Both the position numbers and the translations under genes were made by a program. From an uncultured Collinsella sp. (GTDB lineage: Bacteria > Actinomycetota > Coriobacteriia > Coriobacteriales > Coriobacteriaceae), in NCBI GenBank assembly GCA_900540875.1, contig UQHT01000018.1, positions 1-50,693 of the forward strand: 50,693 nucleotides of DNA, in the 5' to 3' direction. Numbering within the stretch: the first letter of the stretch is position 1; each line of letters starts with the position of its first letter. Shown piece after piece: positions 34,703 to 42,688 of the stretch. Below the pieces are notes generated by a model. The model saw only the letters and a program-made list of their open reading frames with translations, searched no databases and was not told where the DNA came from.

Positions 34703-35616
34703 TAGCGCACCTCGCTAGAATCGACGCCGGGCACGCGGCGGCAGGAATACTCGTCCGTGGCAAACTTGGGGACCTGAACGGTCTCGAGCTCGCGGGCAAG
34801 CGCGGCCGAAAGCTCAATGCCGGCGGCGCGGCGCACGGCCTGAATCGCCAGCGGGGCCGAGATGCGGCGGCGGTAGTCGGCCGAGCCCCACAGGTTGGTG
34901 CCGTAGCTCAGCGCGCGCACGGACGCGGCCAGGGCGCGCAGCTCGTCCTCGGAAGGCTGCTCGCTGGTGAGGCCGCATGCCTCGCCCTGCAGCAGGGTCG
35001 CACGCAGCGGGCGGGCGCCCACGGTGACATGCCAGCTGTTATCCCACCAGGCGGCGGTAACGTTTAGGGAGGGGAAGTCGGTCGCGGCCTTGCGCACGGC
35101 CTCGTAGCTCGCGCGGTAGTCGTGCTTGACGACCACGACGTGCTCGATCACGTCGCGCACGTAGCCCATGTTCACAAACTCGCCAAGCGGCACGCGGCCG
35201 GCACCCGTCAGCTCAACATACGAATCGAGCGCCAGGAACGCCGAGAGAACGTCCGAGAAGCCAAAGCGGCCGTAGATGCTGCCGCCCACCGTGGCGGTAT
35301 TGCGCAGCTGCACGCCCACGATGTCGTGGACGGCGAACTCAAAGACATTGTTGACAAGCGCGTTGAGCCCGGCATGACGCTCGAGCTGGCGCAGGGTGCA
35401 CATGGCACCGATGCGAAACTCGGTCTCGGTCTCCTCGATCTGATCGAGTCCGCAGGCCGAAAGGTCAATCGCCGTCGCCACGCGACGCGAACCCAGACGC
35501 ATCCAGATGCCGCCGCCCACAATCTTGTTGTTGCGGTTCTTCTGTAAGAGCTCATAGGCTTCGGCCGCGTTTCCAACACGGACGTAGGTACCGAACTTGA
35601 GCACGTTCTCCCCCAT
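34702..35616 (-). CDS. FAD-binding subunit of the molybdenum hydroxylase
   Basis: 304 residues, overlapping the large subunit gene by 1 nt. FAD-binding signatures of the XdhB/CoxM type are present: NNKIVGGGIWMRLG near the N-terminus, LRNTATVGGSIYGRFGFSD in the middle, and the C-terminal CO-dehydrogenase flavoprotein region (LWGSADYRRRISAPL). It passes electrons from the Mo/Fe-S subunit to NAD+ or another acceptor. Promoter and start lie before 35616 (ATG preceded by a weak GAAGAGATG). Confidence 0.92.
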   Translation of the reverse strand: MGENVLKFGTYVRVGNAAEAYELLQKNRNNKIVGGGIWMRLGSRRVATAIDLSACGLDQIEETETEFRIGAMCTLRQLERHAGLNALVNNVFEFAVHDIVGVQLRNTATVGGSIYGRFGFSDVLSAFLALDSYVELTGAGRVPLGEFVNMGYVRDVIEHVVVVKHDYRASYEAVRKAATDFPSLNVTAAWWDNSWHVTVGARPLRATLLQGEACGLTSEQPSEDELRALAASVRALSYGTNLWGSADYRRRISAPLAIQAVRRAAGIELSAALARELETVQVPKFATDEYSCRRVPGVDSSEVR

Positions 35617-35679
35617 CTCTTCACTTGTCCAGTGTCCTCTAGTGTACCAAACGAGGGCGCACGGCCCTCACCACCATAG

Positions 35680-35711
35680 AAAAAGGCTCCCGGCAGGAAT
35701 TGCCGGGAGCC
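35680..35711 (-). terminator. Terminator of gdhA
   Basis: GGCTCCCGGCA pairs with TGCCGGGAGCC around a 5-nt loop; TTTTTCTATGG follows on the minus strand. It lies 46 nt after the gdhA stop and before the hydroxylase operon. Confidence 0.93.
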
Positions 35712-35756
35712 TTAGGCGCATCAGCTGGTGCTGTGCGGAGCTATGTCAAGCTGGAT

Positions 35757-37112
35757 TTAGCAGACGCCCTGGGCCATCATGGCGTCGGCGACCTTCAGGA
35801 AGCCGGCGATGTTGGCGCCCATGACAAAGTTGCCCTCCTGGCCATACTCCTTGGCGGTGTCGTCCACGTTGTGGAACATGCCGCGCATGAGCTGCTCGAG
35901 CTTGCCGTCGACCTCCTCGAAGGTCCAGGACAGGTGCTCGGCGTTCTGGCTCATCTCGAGGCCGGACACGAGCACGCCGCCGGCGTTGGCAGCCTTACCG
36001 GGCATAAAGGCGACGCCGTTCTCCTGGAAATAGGTCGTGGCCTCGATGGTCGTGGGCATGTTTGCGCCCTCGCCAACCACCTTGCAGCCGTTGGCGACGA
36101 GCGCTTGGGCGTCCTCGAACAGCAGCGTGTTCTCGCGAGCGCAGGGCAGCGCGATGTCGCAGGGCAGCTGCCACACGCCGCGGCCGTCGCCCTCGTGCCA
36201 CACGGCGTTGGGCTTCTCGTCAACGTACATGGCGAGCGTGACGCCCTTGTCGTGGCCAGAGCGCTTCTGGTTGTAGACGTGCTCGAGCACGGAGTAGTCG
36301 ATGCCGTCGGGATCCTCGACCCAGCCGTGGGTATCGGAGCAAGCCAGCACCTTGCCGCCGAGCTGGGAAACCTTCTGGACGGCGTAGATGGCAACGTTAC
36401 CGGAGCCGTGAACGACGACGTTCTTGCCCTCGAAGGAGTCGCCGCGGCTCTTGAGGTACTCGTCCACAAAGTAGACCAGGCCGTAGCCAGTGGCCTCGGT
36501 ACGGGCGAGCGAGCCGCCAAAGGAGAGGCCCTTGCCGGTGAGGACGCCGGTCCACTCGTTGGTCAGGCGCTTGTACTGACCGAACATGTAGGCAACCTCG
36601 CGGCCGCCAACGCCCAGGTCGCCGGCGGGAACGTCGGTGTTGGGGCCGATGTGACGATAGAGCTCGGTCATGAAGGACTGGCAGAAGTGCATGATCTCGT
36701 TGTTGGACTTGCCCTTTGGGTCAAAGTCGGAGCCGCCCTTGCCGCCGCCCATGGGAAGGGTGGTCAGGCTGTTCTTGAGGATCTGCTCCAGGCCCAGGAA
36801 CTTGAGCATGCCCAGGGTAACCGTCGGGTTAAAGCGCAGGCCGCCCTTGTAGGGCCCAATGGCAGAGTTGAACTCGACGCGGTAGCCGCGGTTGACCTGA
36901 ACCTTGCCCTGGTCGTCGACCCAGGGGACACGGAACATGACGATGCGCTCGGGCTCGACGAGGCGCTCAAGCAGGGCGGCCTCCTCGTACTCGGGGTGGG
37001 CGTCGAGCGCCGGCTGGATGGTGCCGAGGATCTCGGTCGCGGCCTGGATGAACTCAGGCTGCTCGGGATAGCGGGCCTTGAGCTCGTCGAGAACTTTCTG
37101 CGTGTAGCTCAT
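35757..37112 (-). CDS. gdhA: NADP-type glutamate dehydrogenase
   Basis: 451 residues; ATG at 37112 follows GGAGGAAGC. It interconverts 2-oxoglutarate plus ammonia and glutamate. Motifs present are PYKGGLRFNPTVTLGMLKFL, the catalytic lysine block MGGGKGGSDFDPKGKS, AGDLGVGGREVAYMFGQYKR, and the coenzyme fold NVVVHGSGNVAIYAVQK. Length and motifs match the hexameric, usually NADP-dependent bacterial class. It stands alone, with a terminator after it and a long gap before it that carries selC further upstream. Confidence 0.97.
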   Translation of the reverse strand: MSYTQKVLDELKARYPEQPEFIQAATEILGTIQPALDAHPEYEEAALLERLVEPERIVMFRVPWVDDQGKVQVNRGYRVEFNSAIGPYKGGLRFNPTVTLGMLKFLGLEQILKNSLTTLPMGGGKGGSDFDPKGKSNNEIMHFCQSFMTELYRHIGPNTDVPAGDLGVGGREVAYMFGQYKRLTNEWTGVLTGKGLSFGGSLARTEATGYGLVYFVDEYLKSRGDSFEGKNVVVHGSGNVAIYAVQKVSQLGGKVLACSDTHGWVEDPDGIDYSVLEHVYNQKRSGHDKGVTLAMYVDEKPNAVWHEGDGRGVWQLPCDIALPCARENTLLFEDAQALVANGCKVVGEGANMPTTIEATTYFQENGVAFMPGKAANAGGVLVSGLEMSQNAEHLSWTFEEVDGKLEQLMRGMFHNVDDTAKEYGQEGNFVMGANIAGFLKVADAMMAQGVC

Positions 37113-37326
37113 GCTTCCTCCAATTGATGGAAAAGAAAGGTGTCGTTCGCGGCGCCCCATGCGCCGTGAGCTTTATCGAGTATGGATAATATCGCACTGT
37201 TGCTACAAAGTTACGAATAAGGCAACGAGCGGATGTTTCATTTTGATTACGATGCAGGTAGAAGCGTTTCTGAGCGCCCGACGTACAAATCGCGTGTTTC
37301 GAAGCTGTTTCGTCCACATGGTCCAT

Positions 37327-37361
37327 ACCACCACAAAGGGGGCAGGCACCTTTGTGGTGGT
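37327..37361 (-). terminator. Hairpin after selC
   Basis: A 13-bp stem, ACCACCACAAAGG with CCTTTGTGGTGGT, and loop GGGCAGGCA, 14 nt past the 3' end of selC on the minus strand. No T-run follows. It belongs to the GGG-CAGGCACC-type intergenic hairpins seen at other places in the window. Confidence 0.6.
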
Positions 37362-37374
37362 TGGCAGGATGCGT

Positions 37375-37471
37375 TGGCGGGAACGTATGTGAATCGAACA
37401 CATCCAAGACGTTTTGCACGCCTCACAACGGTTTTGAGGACCGCGGGGCCCACCGGAGCCCATCCGTTCCC
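37375..37471 (-). tRNA. selC: tRNA-Sec (selenocysteine, anticodon TCA)
   Basis: 97 nt including CCA. The acceptor GGGAACG pairs with CGTTCCC with discriminator G, giving a GCCA end; the anticodon arm GCGGT-CCTCAAA-ACCGT reads TCA; a long variable arm (AGGCGT/ACGTCT) and T-arm ATGTG-TTCGATT-CACAT complete the fold. All fit selenocysteine tRNA. Loop position 33 appears to be C rather than the near-universal U. It stands between gdhA and selB on the same strand as selB and selA. Confidence 0.93.
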
Positions 37472-37521
37472 AAACGTGGCGGTATTTTACCAAACGAGCA
37501 GGGTCGCGCCACGAAAACGCC

Positions 37522-37654
37522 CCATCTACTACGTTTAACCTGCAGGGGTTGACCATACCCGCTTTTTCGTAACATCGGCAAGTCGTCTACCTGCGGTTTT
37601 ACTTTTGCGGATTTTGGCATGGTTGAGGGTAGTCACTTAAACGTAGTAGATAGG
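37522..37654. repeat. Dispersed structured repeat, family 1, copy 3
   Basis: Terminal arms CCATCTACTACGTTTA (37522-37537) and TAAACGTAGTAGATAGG (37638-37654) pair. An inner pair (GACCATACC with GGCATGGTT, using a G-U pair) and the block CTACCTGCGGTTTT are shared with copies 1 and 2. It lies between selC and the selB stop. Confidence 0.88.
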
Positions 37655-37687
37655 CAGGTTTTGTGGCGGACAGTGATACGGCGGCCC

Positions 37688-39658
37688 CTAGCGAAGCGAT
37701 CTGAGGCCGCCGGCCTCTTTGTCGAGCGTCGTAAAACGCACCGCATCCAGGTGCTCCAAGATGCTAATGGCTCGTTTGCGCGACACGCCTAGGGCCTCGC
37801 GCAGCACACTCGTCGTGGCAACGCCGCCAGCAGCCTCGATAGCCGCGGCGACGACCTCACGTGCATGTGCCTCGGCGGCGGCAGACAAGGCAACGTCGCG
37901 TTCGATCTTAACGATCGCGCGGTTGAGCGAAAGCTCGCGCAGGGCACGCGTCATGGTGTCGCGATCGAGCTGCAGACGCTCACCCACCTCGGGCAGCGTC
38001 GCCGCACCGAGACCCGCCTCGTCGAGGGCGGCCACGATGCGCTGGCTCGCCTCGCGCACCACACGTATCGCCGCAGCGGCAGAGTGCGGGTCGAACACCC
38101 CGGCACCGTCGACGGTGCACACGCCGCGCGCACAGCCCTCGAGAACGAGCGCGGACGCGACGTCTTCGCCCGCTGTCGGCCAGGCGGCATGCGCGACCTC
38201 GCCCGGCGTGAAACCCGTCTGCTTGGGCGCGGCCCCGTGCATGGCGGCCAGCGTGACGGAGAGCGTGGCGAGGGCGGCATCGAGCACAGCGGGGGCGGCA
38301 TAGAGCTCCTCGGTCAAGCGCTCGGCACGAAGCGCCACGGCGTCACCCGAGGAAACCGCCCCGTGCAGGAGCGCAGCCGCCTCGGCACCCGAAAGATCGA
38401 GAGCACGGGCTGCGGCCGCGGCAGGCACGGGCAGGCGCTGCAACCCCAACCATGCGGCAACGGCGGCGGCGCGGTCGTCGGCATCCAGGGCCCCGAGCAG
38501 CGCACACTCGCCCGCGGAGAGGACGCGCGAGCGGCGACACCGCGAAAGAAGAACACGACCGCCGCCGATAAGCACCACCGGCGAGAACGCGAGCACAATG
38601 AGGCCGTCGCCCGATCGCACGGGAAGGCGCTCCTCCAGACGGACCTGCACGATGCGGGTCTCGCCAACCTCAATGGGCCCCTCACCCTCCATGAGCATGA
38701 TACGGCCAAGGACCTCCGCCGTACCCGCCATCACATGAACGCGCGTACCGGACTCGAAGGGCGCGGGCTTGGTGCCCTCGCGCCCCAGATACGTGAAGCG
38801 GGCGATGAGCCTGAGCGTCGAGCCCTCAGCACCAGACCCGCAGAGGACCTCGCCACGCGGAAGGTCGCCCGCACCGTCGCCCACGATGTTGAGCGCCGCG
38901 CGCTGTCCGGGCAACGCCCGAGGAGTATCACCATGCACCTGAATCGCGCGCACGCGGCAGCGCACGCCCGCGGGACATGAGACGAGCTCGTCGCCCACCG
39001 CTACGGGGGCATCGTGAAGCGTGCCCGTGACGACCGTCCCGGATCCCTTGATGGTGAAGCAGCGGTCGATGGGCAGGCGCGGGGCCAGACCGGGGCGCAC
39101 CGGGCGGGATGCGGCATCGGCCAGGAAAGAGTCGATGGCGGCATCGAGGGCAAGGCGAACGTCCTCGATGCCCACGCCCGTGCGCGAGGAAACAGGCACC
39201 ACGGGCGCATCGGCAAAGACGGTATCGCTGAGGAAGTCCATCACGTCGAGCTCGGCGAGCTCCGCCGTCTCGTCATCGGCCAGATCGCGCATCGTGAGCG
39301 CCACCACGAGGTGTCTCACGCCCAACAGCTCCAGCACGTGAACGTGCTCGCGGGTCTGCGGCATCACGCTCTCAACGGCAGAAACAACCAGCAACGCAAC
39401 GTCCACGCCGGTGGCGCCCTGCACCATGGCGCGCAAATAGTGCGCATGCCCGGGCACGTCAACCAAGCCGACAAGCTTGCCGCTGGGAAGCTCGAGCTCG
39501 CCAAAGCCGAGCTCAGTGGTCATGCCTCGGCGCCGTTCGACCTCCAGACGGTCGGGATTTTTGCCGGTCAGCGCCTCGATAAGGGCCGACTTTCCGTGGT
39601 CGACGTGTCCTGCTGTTCCAACGACAACGGGACACTCGACAAGCTCAAGCGCGGTCAT
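37688..39658 (-). CDS. selB: Selenocysteine-specific elongation factor
   Basis: 656 residues from ATG at 39658, whose A is the last base of the selA stop codon, so the two are translationally coupled. It delivers selenocysteyl-tRNA to UGA codons marked by a SECIS hairpin. G1 TAGHVDHGKSALIEAL, G2/G3 RRGMTTELGF and LVDVPGHAHYLR are canonical. The G4 site reads ALTMRDLADDE, where TKxD or NKxD is usual, so the lysine is replaced. EF-Tu-like domains 2 and 3 and the C-terminal winged-helix repeats that bind SECIS (ALGVSRKRAISILEHLDAV) follow. Confidence 0.95.
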   Translation of the reverse strand: MTALELVECPVVVGTAGHVDHGKSALIEALTGKNPDRLEVERRRGMTTELGFGELELPSGKLVGLVDVPGHAHYLRAMVQGATGVDVALLVVSAVESVMPQTREHVHVLELLGVRHLVVALTMRDLADDETAELAELDVMDFLSDTVFADAPVVPVSSRTGVGIEDVRLALDAAIDSFLADAASRPVRPGLAPRLPIDRCFTIKGSGTVVTGTLHDAPVAVGDELVSCPAGVRCRVRAIQVHGDTPRALPGQRAALNIVGDGAGDLPRGEVLCGSGAEGSTLRLIARFTYLGREGTKPAPFESGTRVHVMAGTAEVLGRIMLMEGEGPIEVGETRIVQVRLEERLPVRSGDGLIVLAFSPVVLIGGGRVLLSRCRRSRVLSAGECALLGALDADDRAAAVAAWLGLQRLPVPAAAAARALDLSGAEAAALLHGAVSSGDAVALRAERLTEELYAAPAVLDAALATLSVTLAAMHGAAPKQTGFTPGEVAHAAWPTAGEDVASALVLEGCARGVCTVDGAGVFDPHSAAAAIRVVREASQRIVAALDEAGLGAATLPEVGERLQLDRDTMTRALRELSLNRAIVKIERDVALSAAAEAHAREVVAAAIEAAGGVATTSVLREALGVSRKRAISILEHLDAVRFTTLDKEAGGLRSLR

Positions 39659-41112
39659 CAACGCAAACCCGCCCGCACGGCATCCACCAACGCAGACGCA
39701 CACAGGTCAAGGTCGGTGTCGCGCAAAAGCGTGCGAACGTCAAACAGTACCTGGTCGTGTCGCACGCGCGTCACAACCGGCGTATCGGGCTCCTGAACCA
39801 AAGCGCGCTTTAGGCCATCGGCAGATAGGCGCCCATCGACGGGGCAGACGGCAACGCAAAATGTTGGGAGCTCGACGGTCGGCAGCGATCCGCCGCCGGG
39901 AGCAGAGGCGCCCTCGACAACCTGCAGCTCCACCGCCTCCTCGAACTGAGAGTCGCGAAGCTTGCGCAGCATGCGGTCATGCAGGCGCTTGGCCTGACGC
40001 TCGAGCGGAGCCGGCGCAGCGGAAAGCATGTTGAGCACCGGGATCTCACGATGTGCCGTATCGGGACCGGCCACATACAGACGCAGGGTGGCCTCGAGCG
40101 CCGCGAGCGTGAGCTTACCGGGGCGAAGCGCGCGCATAAGCGGATGAGAGGCGCAGGCGGCAATTGCCTGGGCGCTGCCGAGAATAATGCCTGCCTGCGA
40201 GGCGCCGAGCAGCTTGTCACCCGAGCACGAGACGACGTCAACGCCGGCGCAAAGCGAGGCGGACGTGGGCTTCTCCCCCGCATCGGCGAGCACCCCGTCT
40301 GCAAGCAAAGCGCCCGAGCCCTGATCCTCGTACAGCAACAGCCCGTGCTCATGCGCCAGCGCAGAAAGCTCCGCCACGGAAACCTCCTCGTGGAAGCCCT
40401 CGATACGGTAGTTGGAAGGATGGACTTTGAGGATCATCGCCGTGTTGGGCGTAATGGCGCTTCGATAATCGTCCAGATGCGTGCGGTTGGTGGAGCCCAC
40501 CTCGACAAGCTTGGCACCCGAAGCCGCCATGATGTCGGGGATACGGAAACTGCCTCCCACCTCGACAAGCTCGCCGCGGCTCACGATGACCTCTTTGCCG
40601 AAGGCATGCGCGGCAAGCACCAACAGCACCGCGGCGGCATTGTTGTTGACAACTAAGGCGTCCTGCGCCCCCGTGAGCGTGCGCAGCAGACGTGCGGCAT
40701 GCTCTTTGCGGCCCCCGCGAGCGCAGGTTGAAACGTCATACTCAAGCGTGCTGTAGCCTCGGGCGACATCGGTCACCGCCTGCACCGCCGCGGGAGCGAG
40801 CGGAGCGCGGCCCAGATTGGTGTGAATCACAACGCCCGTCGCGTTGACGGCAGGGCGCAGGGTCGGCAGCGACAGGCGATGGGTCCGCTGCTCAATTGCC
40901 AAGGCGAGCTCGCGCTTGTTCCTTGCAGGGGCGCCGGAGCGAATCGCCGCGCGCTCGGCATCGAGCTCGGCGTCAATCGCCTCGCGTACCATCGTGTCGC
41001 CTGCATCGCCAGCAGCCTTCATGACCGGCCACTCGGCAAGCAGCTCGTGAACGGCGGGAATGGAACGCAGGCGGCCGCGCACCTCGGCAGACATGGATTC
41101 GCAGTCGCTCAT
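39658..41112 (-). CDS. selA: L-seryl-tRNA(Sec) selenium transferase
   Basis: 484 residues from ATG at 41112, with AAGG six bases upstream. The PLP enzyme converts Ser-tRNA-Sec to Sec-tRNA-Sec using selenophosphate. The N-terminal tRNA-binding region (LRSIPAVHELLAEW) precedes NATGVVIHTNLGRAPL, YEDQGSGALL and the PLP-lysine motif CSGDKLLGASQAG. The stop overlaps the selB start by one base. selD, which makes selenophosphate, is not in the window. Confidence 0.96.
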   Translation of the reverse strand: MSDCESMSAEVRGRLRSIPAVHELLAEWPVMKAAGDAGDTMVREAIDAELDAERAAIRSGAPARNKRELALAIEQRTHRLSLPTLRPAVNATGVVIHTNLGRAPLAPAAVQAVTDVARGYSTLEYDVSTCARGGRKEHAARLLRTLTGAQDALVVNNNAAAVLLVLAAHAFGKEVIVSRGELVEVGGSFRIPDIMAASGAKLVEVGSTNRTHLDDYRSAITPNTAMILKVHPSNYRIEGFHEEVSVAELSALAHEHGLLLYEDQGSGALLADGVLADAGEKPTSASLCAGVDVVSCSGDKLLGASQAGIILGSAQAIAACASHPLMRALRPGKLTLAALEATLRLYVAGPDTAHREIPVLNMLSAAPAPLERQAKRLHDRMLRKLRDSQFEEAVELQVVEGASAPGGGSLPTVELPTFCVAVCPVDGRLSADGLKRALVQEPDTPVVTRVRHDQVLFDVRTLLRDTDLDLCASALVDAVRAGLR

Positions 41113-41190
41113 GAAAAGCCTTTCGACATGTTCAATAAAAAGCTGGTCCCCCGCGATCGTCATCGGGCAAAAAAATACCGGCACGTACGC

Positions 41191-41275
41191 AAAAGGGACA
41201 GGTCCATTATGGCAGCTCGCGACAAGACGTCGAAGCGCCTCGTCTAAAACCTGCCAAAATAAACCTGTCCCTTTT
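41191..41275. repeat. Large imperfect inverted repeat between focA and selA
   Basis: The outer arms AAAAGGGACAGGT and ACCTGTCCCTTTT pair perfectly; GGCAG and CTGCC pair further in, around an interior containing GACGTC. On the minus strand it follows focA and ends in TTTT, so it may be the focA terminator. It shares the GGGACAG signature with other intergenic hairpins. Confidence 0.75.
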
Positions 41276-41298
41276 TGGTCGGTTATGGCTTGGTGGCT

Positions 41299-42135
41299 TT
41301 AGGCCTCCTTATTGGCGTAGATAAACCAGTAGCCCAGTGCCACGATCAGGGCGCCACCTACGATATTGCCCAGCGTGGCGACCGTAAGGTTGAGCGCCAA
41401 CCCGGCAGCGTTGAGGGCATCGGCGCCGGCGACATCGGCTCCATAGCCGCAGGAGTGCATCAAAATGCCCATGGGCAAAAAGTACATGTTGGCAACGCAG
41501 TGCTCAAAACCGCAGGCCACAAAGGCAGCGATGGGCAGCAAAATACCAACAACCTTATCGACCACGGTCTTACCGGCGGTACCGATCCACACGGCCAAGC
41601 ACACAAAGACGTTGCACAGAATGCCACGGAAGAAGATGGTGACGGCGTCGATCGTAACCTTACCGGCAGCGACGCTCACCATGGTGTTGGCAACGGCTTC
41701 GCCGTTGAGCTTGTAGATAGCTGCCATGTAAACCAAAAAGACAACGAACAGGGCGCCGACAAAGTTGCCGATCCACACGATCGCCCAAGCCCTGAGCATC
41801 TGGATGAGTGTGATCTTATTGCTCTTAAGCGCGCATACCATAAGAGCGTTGCCGGTAAACAGCTCCGCGCCGCAAATAAGCACGAGCACCAGCCCCAGGC
41901 AAAAAGCAAGGCCGCCCACGAAGCGCTGGGCGCCCCAGCCAAGCGTGGGATCGCTCAGAAAGACCGTGAAGAACAGGCCGCCGAAGGCGATGAACGCGCC
42001 GGCAAACATGGCAAGCAAAAAGGCCTTCGAGACCGGCAGGTTGGCCTTGGTAACGCCTGCGGCCTCGGTCTTCGCCTCGATCGCGGCGGGCGCCAGGCAG
42101 TCGGGGGTGGGGTATTCTGCCTTGCTCTGTGCCAT
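41299..42135 (-). CDS. focA: Formate/nitrite transporter family channel
   Basis: 278 residues from ATG at 42135 (AAGAAG upstream); an upstream in-frame extension to 42339 has no coding character. Six hydrophobic helices fit a FocA/NirC pentameric channel, with AGAFIAFGGLFFTVF, GAELFTGNALMV, WIGNFVGALFVVFLV and the conserved loop FEHCVANMYFLPMGI. It moves formate (or nitrite) across the membrane. Selenium-containing formate dehydrogenases could link it to the Sec locus next door, but none is in the window. No pfl gene is adjacent. Confidence 0.92.
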   Translation of the reverse strand: MAQSKAEYPTPDCLAPAAIEAKTEAAGVTKANLPVSKAFLLAMFAGAFIAFGGLFFTVFLSDPTLGWGAQRFVGGLAFCLGLVLVLICGAELFTGNALMVCALKSNKITLIQMLRAWAIVWIGNFVGALFVVFLVYMAAIYKLNGEAVANTMVSVAAGKVTIDAVTIFFRGILCNVFVCLAVWIGTAGKTVVDKVVGILLPIAAFVACGFEHCVANMYFLPMGILMHSCGYGADVAGADALNAAGLALNLTVATLGNIVGGALIVALGYWFIYANKEA

Positions 42136-42393
42136 GGAAATCACTTCTTTCTTACGATTCGGAGCAAACGCTCCTGGTTCATTTGCCCCGCGAGGTCGGA
42201 CGGTATAAAAATAAACGCAAGCCAAATTAGCATATTGGCGTGCGATTATATAGCTTGGAGCGGGCGACGGGAAGTCCAAGGATTTGCTTCGCTGCGGGCC
42301 TTCGGCCCTTGCGTGCTGCGCTGGAAAATGCTCACGCATTTTCTCAGCTCCGCACCCTGGCGGGTTCGATTTCAGTCACCCCGTGCACTTACG
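42136..42393. other. focA upstream region with a duplicated tRNA-Gly 3' end
   Basis: At 42256-42273 the 18 bases TGGAGCGGGCGACGGGAA exactly repeat the 3' end of the tRNA-Gly gene at 42441-42458. Further on, GGCGGGTTCGATTTCAGTC near 42359 resembles a T-arm on the other strand. The rest of the segment is not a foldable tRNA. It looks like debris of a duplicated tRNA or of an integration site. It should also hold the focA promoter. Confidence 0.6.
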
Positions 42394-42430
42394 AAAATGG
42401 CTCCGGTCCTAAAAGTAACCGGAGCCATTT
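42394..42430 (-). terminator. Terminator of the tRNA-Pro/tRNA-Gly unit
   Basis: AAATGGCTCCGGT pairs with ACCGGAGCCATTT around a 10-nt loop, followed by TTTTCG on the minus strand. It lies directly after tRNA-Gly. Confidence 0.85.
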
Positions 42431-42440
42431 ATCTATCTTA

Positions 42441-42514
42441 TGGAGCGGGCGACGGGAATCGAACCCGCGTCATCAGCTTGGAAGGCTGGGGTTCTACCAT
42501 TGAACTACGCCCGC
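42441..42514 (-). tRNA. tRNA-Gly (anticodon TCC)
   Basis: 74 nt with CCA. The acceptor stem GCGGGCG pairs with CGCCCGC; the loop CTTCCAA gives anticodon TCC; the T-loop is TTCGATT. It is co-oriented with tRNA-Pro six bases upstream. Confidence 0.97.
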
Positions 42515-42520
42515 AAGATA

Positions 42521-42597
42521 TGGTCGGGACGACAGGATTTGAACCTGCGACATCCTGCTCCCAAAGCAGGCGCGCTACCAAACTGCGCCACGTCCCG
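42521..42597 (-). tRNA. tRNA-Pro (anticodon TGG)
   Basis: 77 nt with CCA. The acceptor CGGGACG pairs with CGTCCCG; the anticodon arm CCTGC-TTTGGGA-GCAGG reads TGG; the T-loop is TTCAAAT. First gene of a two-tRNA unit. Confidence 0.97.
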
Positions 42598-42688
42598 AAG
42601 GTGTTGAGCAGCTAAGGTCTAAACCTTGCGTGTCCCAAAGCGAAGGAAATTATAGGGGAGACTCCCCGCCTGTGCAAGCGCAGAAACC

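Noticed and set aside
31832..34705. 957-codon plus-strand frame opposite the molybdenum hydroxylase
   Set aside because: Shadow of the minus-strand gene; no start signal or recognisable domain.
31871..41112. Selenoprotein gene with in-frame UGA within the window
   Set aside because: None of the genes around the Sec locus has an in-frame UGA with protein-like sequence continuing after it.
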